Shown here: piece after piece, positions 46,305 to 55,302 of the stretch
Numbering within the stretch: the stretch's first letter is position 1
Layout of the letters: every line of letters begins with the position of its first letter
DNA from: Brachynemurus nebulosus
Lineage: Eukaryota; Arthropoda; Insecta; Neuroptera; Myrmeleontidae
Reading direction: 5' to 3'
DNA length: 64,000 bases
Assembly: GCA_035578155.1 (NCBI GenBank)
Contig: JAPWDM010000008.1
Location: 33,254,280 to 33,318,279 of the forward strand
Position numbers and translations under genes: made by a program
Notes under the pieces: model-generated
Databases searched by the model: none
Told to the model about the DNA's origin: nothing
Seen by the model: the letters and a program-made list of their open reading frames with translations, nothing else

Positions 46305-47971
46305 TGTGTGTGAGCCCTTTAACCATGATAAGGTGTATGAGCTCTTTAACCATGATAAGGTGTATGAGTCACTCCAGGGGAAAAATAAGTCACTCCGGGG
46401 GCAAAATGAGTCACTCCGGGAGTAATATGAGTCATTCCGGGAGCAAAAAGAGTTTATCCGGGAGCAAAATGAGTCACTCCGGGAGCAAGATGAGTCACTC
46501 CGGAAGCAAAATGAGTCACTCCGGGGGCAAAATGAGTCACTCCGGGGAGCAAAATGAGTCAATCCGGGAGAAAAGTGAGTCACTTCGGGAGCGAAATGAG
46601 TAACTCCGGGAGCAAAATGAGTCACTCCGAGAGCAAAATGAGTCACTCCGGGAGCAAAATTAGTCACTCCGGGAGCAAAATGAGTCACTCCGGGAGCAAA
46701 ATGAATCACTCCGGGAGCAAAATGAGTCACTCCGGGAGCAAAATGAGTCACTCCGGGAGCAAAATGAGTCACTTCGGGAGCAAAATGAGTCACTCCGGGA
46801 GCAAAATGAGTCACTCCGGGAGCAAAAGAGTCACTCCGGGAGCAAAATGAGTCACTCCGGGAGCAAAATGAGTCACTCCGGGAGCAAAATGAGTCACTCC
46901 GGGAGCTAAATGAGTCACCCCGGGAGCAAAATGAGTCACCTCTGGAGCAAAATGTGTCACTCCGGGAGCAAAATGTGTCACTCCGGGAGCAAAATGAGTC
47001 ACCCCGGGTAAAATGAGTAACTCCGGGAGCAAAATGAGTCACTCCGGGAGCAAAATGAGTCACTCCGGGAGCAAAATGAGTCACTCCGAGAGCAAAATGA
47101 GTCACTCCGGGAGCAAAATGAGTAACTCCGGGAGCACATTGAGTAACTCCGGGAGCAAAATGAGTCACTCCGGGAGCAAAATGAGTCACTCCGGGAGCAA
47201 AATGAGTAACTCCGGGAGCAAAATGAGTCACTCCGGGAGCAAAATGAGTCACTCCGGGAGCAAAATGAGACACTCCGGGAGCATGTGAGTCACTCGTTGG
47301 AGTCAAATGAGTCGCTCGGTGAAGCAAATGAGCTAAGTATATATATGAAATTGTCTGAACCGGAATCAATGGACTGGGATAAAATAGATGTTTCAATTGG
47401 TGTATTTTTCGAACGTGAACCAATGCTGCTGAACGAACTGACTTTGGAAACATTTCTTTAAATCTACAAGTGAATCAGTTTGAATGTGCTGAAAAGTTAT
47501 GGTGCGAGAATCATACAACGCGCCTGGATTTGGTTACCAGCCGATTATCAAGCCATGTTTCAAGAATGTGAACCATGTTTTGAATATTATAATCGACCCT
47601 GGCAACAAGATCATATTGATGGACCACCTGGTTTGAAAATTCGCTGTGAAATGTGCAAGAATGGCGTGAAAATGGAGGAAAACTTTCAACCACCCGTTGG
47701 TGAACCATTGACATCTGCAACACGGATTTCACACGTTGAAGACATATTTCTGACTCATCCTTATTTGTATACAAAAGTCAGAAATTTCGATATGTTATTA
47801 TACTTAACAAAACAACTATTGAAATATGATATTTGGGTGCAACATCTGTATGCATATATGATACCCGAATATGCACAACGAATTTGTCAAGTATGGGATC
47901 AGTTACCTGAAAACATGAAACAGTTACGTTCGGGTGTTATTGAATATATAAACAAATCATACAATTTTTAA
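46305..47971 (+). pseudogene. Inward gene spanning left arm, 21-bp array and centre; interrupted
   Basis: One plus frame reads three 9-residue repeats (FNHDKVYEL type) and then 7-residue repeats ESLREQN through the array. The same frame exits the arm as NELSIYMKLSEPESMDWDKI. It stops at TAA 47,459, meets a further TGA, and reopens as the 163-residue frame 47,480-47,971. That last part has two CxxC pairs (CEPC at its residues 30-33, CEMC at 56-59), which would suit a zinc ribbon. It also has a helical, aromatic-rich C terminus, and AATAAA follows at 48,073. In-frame stops (for example GAG TAA within the array) make this copy non-functional unless spliced. The family is not recognised. The heptads could form a coiled coil, or may be a by-product of the 21-bp period. 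Confidence 0.45.
46366..47283 (+). repeat. 21-bp tandem array with TGAGTCA sites, left (about 43 units)
   Basis: The unit is TGAGTCACTCCGGGAGCAAA plus one A. Most units are identical, with a few single changes and small indels. Each holds TGAGTCA, the palindromic AP-1/bZIP site, and the near-palindrome CTCCGGGAG. GC content is much higher than in the surroundings. The period of 21 is a multiple of 3, so frames on both strands stay open for long distances, giving spurious ORFs of up to 391 codons. Confidence 0.95.
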
Positions 47972-49307
47972 TATTTATTTATTGTAAAAAATATTTCATA
48001 TACATTTGTTGTAAAAAATATTACATATACATTTATTGTGAAAATATTTTGTATTCATACTTATTTTTTAAAAATAAAGAACAATAATTATTTACATATA
48101 TGTGTTATTTATTTGAAAAAAAAAAAACCTTTTTATCTTACAGGGTTAAAAAATATAAAAATAAAATATACACTTCAATGAGGGATAACTGCTGCTTCTT
48201 ATACGGTGGTGTTCTTCAAAATTCAGTAAATTCTTAGTGTGGATAATCAATTAATCATCATCATCATCATCATCATAATCGCTAGCATCTTCTTTATCAG
48301 TTTCATCCAGATAATCACCTAGTGGTTCAATAACATCAGCCTTTTGAAGTTCGCGAAGTATAGAGAATATTTCTCGACCAACAGTAGTTTCTTTTAAAGC
48401 ATTTAACTCTTTGATTAAATCTTCTCGATCGTAAACGTTAAACAACAACATATTTTTATTTTCCTCTAAACTTCGAATAATGTTGAGTATTTTTTCACCA
48501 GTCTCTGAAGTCTCGTATAAACGTTGTAATTCATCTATTAAAGTATTAGGATTATGCCAGTATTTTATTTTTTTCGATTGTATGTTAACATTTCTACACT
48601 CTCTCAAGTTGTCTTGCTTAAAATGCTTAGCTAAGGCCCCGTTTTCGACATTTTCATTTGAAGCTATATGACGTTTTAAGCTTATTGGTTTAACCTGATT
48701 GACAATTTTCGCTTCATTTTCCGAGTCAACGTTTCGAACCTCTTTTAACATTATAATATCTAAAGCAGTTCCTAAAAGTTTAGTTAGTTGTGAAGAGGAG
48801 GTTGTTTCATTGCAATTGTTATTAATTGCTGTTAAGTGATTTACTTGCTTACTTTCATTAGACCAACTATCTTTCTCGTTTTCAGATTGATGACGGTTTT
48901 CTCCTCTTTTCAAAGAGTTAAATTTGGTTTGAATGGCTTCAGTTGCAGCATCTATCCTTTTTTGGTCAAACGGATTCAAGATTGCTTCAGAGTAATCAAT
49001 ATCATGCTGTAGTTGAGATGTATTTTCATCATCATTATCATCAAATCTAGATATAGAGATATCAGCAGGTGTTTTATTATTATTAGCATCATATGATATG
49101 AATTTGCTTGGTGAGTTATCATTCTTTCCAATCGTACCATCATTAATATTGCTTAACGAATTATGTTGAGCATTTAAGTGTCTAGAAAGATTAGACTTTC
49201 GCGTAAATGCTTTACCACAAAAATCACAATTATACATCGTTCAGCGGGAGGTCTGAAGCGTTCGCTAGTAAATGAATAACTGTTCAAAGATTTATTGCTT
49301 CTCTACT
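47346..49307. other. Unique centre of the large element
   Basis: Contains the 3' part of the inward gene (plus, ending 47,971) and the zinc-finger gene (minus, ending 48,251). The two converge on a 280-bp spacer with AATAAA signals on both strands (48,073-48,078 plus; 48,108-48,113 as the minus-strand signal). Confidence 0.75.
48251..49237 (-). CDS. C2H2 zinc-finger protein with acidic tail, 328 residues
   Basis: ATG at 49,235-49,237; the frame is uninterrupted to 48,251. One N-terminal C2H2 finger is complete (C4, C7, H20, H25; CDFCGKAFTRKSNLSRH), with the usual F and L core residues. A long polar low-complexity region follows. At residues 224-231 KIKYWHNP introduces two related helical repeats (about 232-258 LIDELQRLYETSETG..., and 274-299 LIKELNALKETTVGR...). 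The protein ends in an Asp-rich tail made by an ATC repeat. A single finger plus an acidic tail suggests DNA or protein binding, perhaps regulation of the element. From memory, YWxxPNxL-type repeats occur in insect mobile-element or virus-linked proteins. It is the only long intact gene of the element and one of the few intact genes in the window. Confidence 0.75.
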   Translation of the reverse strand: MYNCDFCGKAFTRKSNLSRHLNAQHNSLSNINDGTIGKNDNSPSKFISYDANNNKTPADISISRFDDNDDENTSQLQHDIDYSEAILNPFDQKRIDAATEAIQTKFNSLKRGENRHQSENEKDSWSNESKQVNHLTAINNNCNETTSSSQLTKLLGTALDIIMLKEVRNVDSENEAKIVNQVKPISLKRHIASNENVENGALAKHFKQDNLRECRNVNIQSKKIKYWHNPNTLIDELQRLYETSETGEKILNIIRSLEENKNMLLFNVYDREDLIKELNALKETTVGREIFSILRELQKADVIEPLGDYLDETDKEDASDYDDDDDDD

Positions 49308-49316
49308 TATATATAC
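49278..49316 (-). promoter_or_regulatory. Probable core promoter of the zinc-finger gene
   Basis: On the minus strand TATATATAAG is followed about 33 bases on by AACAGTT, close to the initiator TCAGTT. The ATG follows about 40 bases later. The TATA run coincides with the exact inner end of the right arm. Confidence 0.5.
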
Positions 49317-49719
49317 TTAGCTCATTTGCTTCACCGAGCGACTCATTTGACTCCAACGAGTGACTCACATGCTCCCGGAGTGTCTCATTTTGCTCCCGGA
49401 GTGACTCATTTTGCTCCCGGAGTGACTCATTTTGCTCCCGGAGTGACTCATTTTGCTCCCGGAGTGACTCATTTTGCTCCCGGAGTGACTCATTTAGCTC
49501 CCGGAGTGACTCATTTAGCTCCCGGAGTGACTCATTTTGCTCCCGGAGTGACTCATTTAGCTCCCGGAGTGACTCATTTTGCTCCCGGGGTGACTCATTT
49601 TGCTCCCGGAGTGACTCATACACCTTATCATAGTTAAAGAGCTCATACAGCTTATCATGGTTAAAGGGCTCATACACATTATCATGGTTAAAGGGTATAA
49701 AATAGTTAAACTTACACAA
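49306..49719 (-). pseudogene. Inward gene, right-arm copy, truncated
   Basis: The same reading frame as the left inward gene: three FNHDKLYEL-type 9-residue repeats, then about 13 ESLREQN heptads without a stop, then ETLREHVSHSLES and NELSIYK and a stop just past the arm junction. The unique C-terminal part present on the left is absent, because the arm ends there. No ATG precedes it in frame. A GTAAGT donor-like sequence upstream may mean that an earlier exon exists. Confidence 0.4.
49371..49619 (-). repeat. 21-bp tandem array, right (about 12 units)
   Basis: Same unit as the left array on the opposite strand, starting next to CACATGCTCCCGGAGTGTCT. In this array the ESLREQN frame has no stop, whereas the other sense frame is closed by GCTAAA variants. 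Confidence 0.95.
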
Positions 49720-49731
49720 AATATTGTCAAT
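49696..49731 (+). promoter_or_regulatory. Probable core promoter of right gene A
   Basis: TATAAAA at 49,696-49,702 and TCAATTT about 31 bases later. The gene start is 80 bases further on. Confidence 0.45.
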
Positions 49732-49809
49732 TTACCGGTGGTTGTCAAAGAGTTAACATCTCTTTCGCTGAAAAAACAATTTCGTGGTATAACAATTGCA
49801 TTTCGAACC

Positions 49810-49986
49810 ATGATAATTTACAATTCAGAGCAGTCCACCACTAGACAACCTAGCAAAGGACTTTCGAAACCTAAGATCATTAAACGTAAAACTTTTAAGC
49901 GACAACACATTTCACCCGAAAATTTAGCATTCCTTAAATCACTAGGTCTTAAAGTCAAAAGAACATGGTACTCAGTAATGTGCTAA
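49810..49986 (+). CDS. Outward gene A, right copy: 58-residue basic protein
   Basis: ATG at 49,810, stop at 49,984-49,986. It is nearly the same protein as 45,996-46,172 in the left arm, with a basic centre (KPKIIKRKTFKRQ) and an ISPENLAFLKSLGLKVKR end. A longer upstream frame exists from 49,657, but the left copy's equivalent is not conserved as coding, so the internal ATG is preferred. The ATG shares its CATG palindrome with an ATG on the opposite strand. No function is known. Confidence 0.6.
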   Translation: MIIYNSEQSTTRQPSKGLSKPKIIKRKTFKRQHISPENLAFLKSLGLKVKRTWYSVMC

Positions 49987-50092
49987 ATATTATTAACAGT
50001 TTGTAATTTGATGGTCAACTAGTAATAGCTATTAGTATCCATTTTCGGATACATCCCACAAATTAACTATCCTCACCAATTTTAATTATTTT

Positions 50093-50127
50093 ATATAAAG
50101 TTGTGGATTGTGTGAGTAAATTCAGTT
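50093..50127 (+). promoter_or_regulatory. Core promoter of right gene B
   Basis: TATATAA at 50,093-50,099 and TCAGTT at 50,122-50,127, with the initiator A 31 bases from the TATA start. This is the canonical spacing for insect core promoters. Confidence 0.65.
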
Positions 50128-50145
50128 CTACGGCGGCGATAAAAA

Positions 50146-50624
50146 ATAGCGTTTCTTGATATACAAGGCTATCAAGGAGCTTTTTTTATTTTAAAGAAGT
50201 TGGTATCGTTGCGGAAAATTCGGATGAAATACTACATCTTATATTCGACGCACCGTTTGATTTCAACGAGTTGCCGAAGAAATATCAACGAGTAGCCAGT
50301 TGGCTTTACCGAAATTGGCATGGGATACCTTGGTCGTATGGATTTATTCCATACAAAAAACTTCATACCATATTGAAACCTATATTAAAGAAGTATGATG
50401 TTATATACGTCAAGGGCGGTGAAAAGAAGAAATGGACATCAAGTTTGTTTGATGGTACCGAAAACCAGCCGTGGATTTTGAATTTGGAAGAAATATTTGA
50501 TGTACCGAAGATTTCCATTCTGCGAGATGAATATTATTCAAGACGCTGTATGCTTCATTCAGATAAAATTTGTTCATTAGAAAATTGTATTCTTTTAAAA
50601 AATTTTTATATGGAAAATAAATAG
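50146..50624 (+). pseudogene. Outward gene B, right copy (KGxEK family), start and N terminus damaged
   Basis: The start codon seen on the left is ATA here (50,146-50,148). A T7 run at 50,171-50,177 breaks the frame after DIQGYQ. From 50,271 the frame is open for 117 residues and carries the full C-terminal part missing on the left: HGIPWSYG (residues 17-24), YVKGGEKKKW (47-56), LNLEEIFDVPKISIL, and a C..H...C....C group (C93, H96, C101, C106). AATAAA follows at 50,680. The two arm copies are damaged at different positions, and neither encodes the whole protein. Confidence 0.65.
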
Positions 50625-52039
50625 ATTTTAAGTAATATATAGATTTAAGCAATTTAATTTTTTGTATACATATTCTATAAATAAAATTTAAAAAAAAGAA
50701 AAATATGTGCGTTTTATTTAATTATTACCCTGCATTCCCCTATTTTTTTACAGCAAAAAGTTTCTTTCGTTAACCTATAAGAGTATTAACAAAAATCTTA
50801 TGAAATTTATTATTCTAATTGAAAAGCATATTTCATGATACACCCTGTATACTAAAATATTTATTAAAAATACTAAATATACACCCGTTATATATACATG
50901 ATATTATTTGTATGTTAATGATAAAGTGGCAAATTCAAAATGTTCTATGTGTCTATAAAAAATTTTGATTTTACAGACTTAAAAATTTAGTAAAACTCAA
51001 TGCTGTTATCATTTTTATATTAAGCGACGTGTTTAACTTATAGTAATTTAAAACCAAAAATTGAACTTTTATTCTGTTTAAAAATGTTAAATACAATACT
51101 ATTATACCCTAATATAAATATGTATCGAAGTATTAAAATGATATACATTGATTTTGCTGATTAAACAAATTTTTTGCAATATTTATAAATTATTTTATAA
51201 TTAGATTTAATACTTATTCATAAATGGCTATACAATTCGTTTACTAGTATTCATAAAAATTAAAATTATATACAAATTTTCTTTCTTATTCTCAATATAC
51301 AGAGTGTATACATAAAATATTTTTAATATACAGAGTCTATACATATGTACATACTGAATTATTTCAGATAATTTTCGTTTGATATAGAAACAGTTTTGTG
51401 CTACAGTCAAATTCAAAAATGTTGTGCACCATAAGAAGTAATATTTTTTGTAACTTGTTAAAATTTCAAGAACTTCTGTTAGTTAACTAAAAAATTGGTC
51501 ACTGTAGGTTAAATGTTAAAGTATTAAAACTGATAAAAATAATTTCTTGCTTGAGGCCTACAATGGGTGATATTTTTTACTAAACAATTTTTTAACTCAT
51601 TAATATTCCATGACGTCATCTTTCTTATACCAAAAAAACTCCTTATATGAGTCTTACGATCATAATTCAGCTAAAACAAACATTTAGATATTGGTTCTTT
51701 GTTTATTTTAAAACTGATAAAAATTCCTGGAACTGACAAGTTGAGACTTGCTTTTAAATAAAAATCCTCTCTGACTATGATGCAAACATATCATGAAATT
51801 ACATCATCCTGAGTCAGCTAAAAAAATCTTAAATAAACAAACTCAAACCGTATAAAGTCACGAGTTTTTATTAAATAAACATCTTATAAAGTGCTGACTC
51901 ATATACAAAAAAAAACCTCAAGTACAATTGACACCCAAATTTCCGGCAGTACAGTAGCGGTCAGAAATTTGGAGTCTGGAATCTGGAGTCTGAAGTCATG
52001 ATTGCGGCTAGCGCTTGGTAGAGTGCCCCCCACAAAATT

Positions 52040-52505
52040 TAGCGGCCACCCCTTGGGTTAGGGTATTCCCCACATTTTTGACTTGGTAATGTACCTTTCG
52101 TTTAAAATGACGCAATTAAGGCAAGCGCGTGTTGGGGTCAAGGTTTGCACGTACAGTACGCTTCAAAAAGGGGTCGGATACCTTTTTGGTCAGGGGGGCC
52201 CGCACTTTTGACACGGTAGTGTACCAAAAATTTAAGTACAGTACGGCGTCAAAAATTTGGGGCCACCCCCGAGTTAGGGTATTCCCCACATTTTTTGACG
52301 TGATAGTTCGTTTAAGATGACGTACTTAAGGCAAGCGCGTGTTGGGGCCAAGGTTTGCACGTACAGTACGTTTCAAAAAGTGATCGGATACCTTTTTGAC
52401 CAGGGGGGTCCACACTTTTGACACGGCAGTGTACCAAAAATTTAAGTACAGTACGGTATCAAAAGTTTGGGGCCACCCCCGAGTTAGGGTATTCCCCACA
52501 TTTTA
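52040..52505 (-). repeat. Tandem ~210-bp subrepeats in the right arm
   Basis: Mirror of 43,700-44,165: CGAGTTAGGGTATTCCCCAC at two places plus a diverged copy, with AAGGCAAGCGCGTGTTGGGG between. Confidence 0.85.
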
Positions 52506-52934
52506 GACGCGATAGTGTGCCCCATCTATCAAATTGTAACCTAAAATTCAGTCTGCGCATGCGTCGTGTACTTAAATTCAGTCTGCGCATGCGTTAGGTT
52601 TGCATTCAAAAACTACGTCAGTGCTGGCGGGTAATGGGTTAACACAAAACCAAATTGTTATAAGTAAATTGTGATGACGCATAATGGGTTAACATAAATT
52701 AATTTGGTTGCTGGTAATGACTCATCTCTTACGAATTTCAAGGCCAACAGTATGAGCGAGTGTGGGGTCAAATGTCAACAACAATTTTTAAATACATGTA
52801 CGTGCCAGGTCAAAGGTCAATTCATACACTAGGTACAGTAGGACCCCAAACTACACGGTTGTTAACACGGTCAAAAAAGTAGTCCGGATAATTGAGGTTT
52901 TACTGTGTCATAGAACCCGCTCAGCTATTCTACT

Positions 52935-52940
52935 CAAATT
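52935..52940. repeat. Right 6-bp target-site duplication of the large element
   Basis: CAAATT, matching 43,270-43,275. Confidence 0.75.
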
Positions 52941-52944
52941 AATG

Positions 52945-54410
52945 TGAAGGATAAACAAAATTTTTCCCTTTCATGATAGTTCCTTGTAAGTTCTCGAAAT
53001 CGTTCTTAAATATACTGTGCGGTCATTAGTTGGTATCAAAGAACAAATACAAAAGGATCCTTTTTCAAAGAGATGAACAAGTTAACTGACCAATGTATTG
53101 CTTTAACTGAGAAAAATTTCCGTTTAAATCCGTAGTGAACAAAAAAAAAAAGAAAAAGTTAGAAAAGAAGAAGAAAAGAGAAATTTCAAATTTTTCATTG
53201 AGATTCCGCCTTTTATAAATCACTAAAAAATTCAGAGCCATTCCAGTTTGGCCATGTAGAGAAATGCTGGGCCTCAGGAATAAAACCAATTTTTTTAAAA
53301 ATTTTCCCCCAAAAAAAGTGACAATCGAAAAAAAACTCCTTTTACTTTTTGGCGAGTTCCCTCTTCAATAAGTTCGAGCTCCGAAGCTGCAATTTCGGCT
53401 ACCGAGCGCCTGTTTTCCAGTAGTGTACCCAAAATTAATGACTTCTATCCCATAAAATGTCCACTCCACATTTAAAGTGCAGAATGATACTCTTTTTAAA
53501 ATTTTTTCCAAATTTGACTTTCACAAGAAAAGTGCCCATTAAACACCCACTGATGCGAATCAACTTCATTGTTGTCAACCCAAAAGAGCAATTTTCGAGC
53601 CGAACTCTCTAACCCATCTCTAATTTTTATATCTAACTACACAACAAATTGCAGCCGCAATATCAGGACTAATCTTACTACACTGTACTGACAGCACACT
53701 ACACTGTACGCCGTAATGAATGTGATCTTCCTCGAAAATGCATTCAATGGATCGTTTATTAAAAGAATTCAATGAAACGTATGTAATGACTCCCCGGGGA
53801 TATCTAACTTGGAGGAAATAAAAGGAAAATATATTTAATCAGTTGAACACGAATAGTTGGAATACGCGCGCCGTACCATAGCCGACCATAACCTCATATC
53901 GCCAGAATAAATGGTACGGCCACACGTTTGATATAAAGAGGTAGTGCAAACAGTCATGTGGGATCGATTTAAATTTTTTTTTTTATTAATTTGATTTCGA
54001 TATTGAAATTTTTTTCTAGAACAGAAAAATAAAAAAATAAATAAATAAAGATAAGCTGAAAAATCATTCTAATGGTATGGAATGGTGGAGTACGAATGGT
54101 AAGAAAGCAGAGAAATGATCACTAAAAAGAAATGATTAAATAATAATATTGTTGTTATTAGCTCTTAGTTATGTATATTTTCATTTCTTAACCCTTAAGG
54201 AACTTTTTCACGTAGTAACAAACGTAAAACAATAAATTTTCTTTGACAGTAATGGACAAAAGATACTATAATTAGTTATAATAGCATAATGTCGCTAGAC
54301 ACCTAGAGCATATTTCCGGCAGCCCAAACGATTAAAAACTAGGCTTGCAGCGAATTAAATATTCGACTATTTTGTGATATTCGACCGAATACTGAAAGAC
54401 TATTCGTAAT
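52945..54410. other. Non-coding stretch, nothing recognised
   Basis: Moderate AT content, no supported gene. ATTCGACTATTTTGTGATATTCGACCG-like words near 54,360 may be an old element edge. Confidence 0.35.
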
Positions 54411-54422
54411 ATGACGTGATAT

Positions 54423-55142
54423 CAGAGTTGTGCCATGTGATGTAAAAAACCAGTTTTTTACATTTTTACGTAAAAAATTGTAAAATATGTAAAAAACTGT
54501 AAAAAATTGTAGAAAATTGTAAAAAGTGTAAAATACTTAAACCATTTGTCATTTCACTGACAAGCAATATTTATTTTGACCGTTGTTACTTGTTTATAAT
54601 TTCACATAAAAAACCGTGTAAACAAATTGTCCACATAAAAATGATTTTCTGCTGGTGGAAGGCTATCCGCAACTGACTACAAAGGTTTGAATTTCCAATT
54701 TAACAAATTCAGTTTTGACAGATCAAAAAAACTACTATATGTTTATTTCTCTTTAAATTATAATAACAATAAAATCACTGTATTGATGAAGATGAGATGC
54801 CTTTAATAAATTTTAACTGAATAAATAAAAATCTTTTTAATATTGAATTCTTAAATAAACTATTCTATCAAAACTAACCTTTCTTTTTTCTGTTTGTACC
54901 CATTTATATTTTTAGTTTTCAAATTACTTAATTATTAAGTTTTATTTTGCAAATATAGCAAATACTTCAATAGCAAATATATGGAATACTATCAGTAACG
55001 CTTACATCTATTAAATATAAAAAAAATTAGTTTTTTACGTTTTTTACATTTTTTTATCAAAACAAGTATATGTAAATTACAGAGTTTTTTACATGTAAAA
55101 AACTGTGTAATTTATCTGAAGTAAATTACACGCACAACTCTG
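54423..55142. mobile_element. hAT-type MITE with perfect 8-bp duplication
   Basis: The ends are CAGAGTTGTGC and GCACAACTCTG. The flanks are CGTGATAT on both sides (54,415-54,422 and 55,143-55,150). Near both ends are clusters of TTTTTTAC/GTAAAAAACTG words about 11 bp apart. No coding capacity. Confidence 0.9.
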
Positions 55143-55150
55143 CGTGATAT

Positions 55151-55300
55151 GCACTTCATTGGAAACAAAGCAATTTTTGAAGTGAAAACTTCTATAGCGA
55201 GAGTAACTCTGCGTGAGAGTGAAAACGATGATAATTTGACTATAATGAAATTTGTAATAGTTCTAAGATGAAACAAACGCTTTATTAAATTTATTCACAA
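55151..55300. other. Short spacer between two elements
   Basis: Nothing recognised. Confidence 0.4.
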
Positions 55301-55302
55301 TA

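Larger units (their letters stand above)
43276..47345 (+). repeat. Left inverted arm
   Basis: From the terminal AGTAG to TATATATA at the junction with the unique centre. From outside in it contains ~210-bp subrepeats, a long AT-rich spacer, two outward genes on the minus strand, and the 21-bp array. The array is about three times longer than that of the right arm, which accounts for most of the difference in arm length. Confidence 0.85.
43276..52934. mobile_element. Polinton/Maverick-like non-autonomous element with giant inverted arms
   Basis: The first 39 bases (starting AGTAGAATAGCTGAGCGGGT) are the exact complement of the last 39. Flanks are CAAATT on both sides. 6-bp duplications and 5'-AG ends are established features of Polinton/Maverick elements. 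The arms run 43,276-47,345 and 49,308-52,934. They are nearly identical by eye apart from the length of a 21-bp tandem array and small indels. The 1,962-bp centre is unique. No protein-primed DNA polymerase, retroviral-type integrase, ATPase, protease or capsid gene is visible, so the element cannot be autonomous. It may be a Polinton-derived foldback or two head-to-head truncated elements. The ends and duplications are seen directly. The family assignment is an inference. Confidence 0.7.
49308..52934 (-). repeat. Right inverted arm
   Basis: Complement of 43,276-47,345 with a shorter tandem array and small indels. It includes an extra ~30-bp stretch near 51,055-51,085. Confidence 0.85.

Noticed and set aside
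46278..47453. A 391-codon minus-strand frame reading THFAPGV repeats, the longest frame in the window
   Set aside because: It lies over the 21-bp array. A period divisible by three with no stop keeps frames open on both strands; the content is only the repeat. The plus-strand ESLREQN frame is preferred because it continues into unique sequence.
46366..49619. The arrays as CRISPR-like repeats
   Set aside because: The 21-bp units are directly tandem with no unique spacers, and the context is eukaryotic.
50160..50180. Programmed -1 frameshift at the T7 run of right gene B
   Set aside because: The run can be read as a slippery site, but the right copy has lost its ATG and the left copy has T6, which would not restore the frame by -1 slippage. 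Homopolymer mutation in dead copies is simpler.
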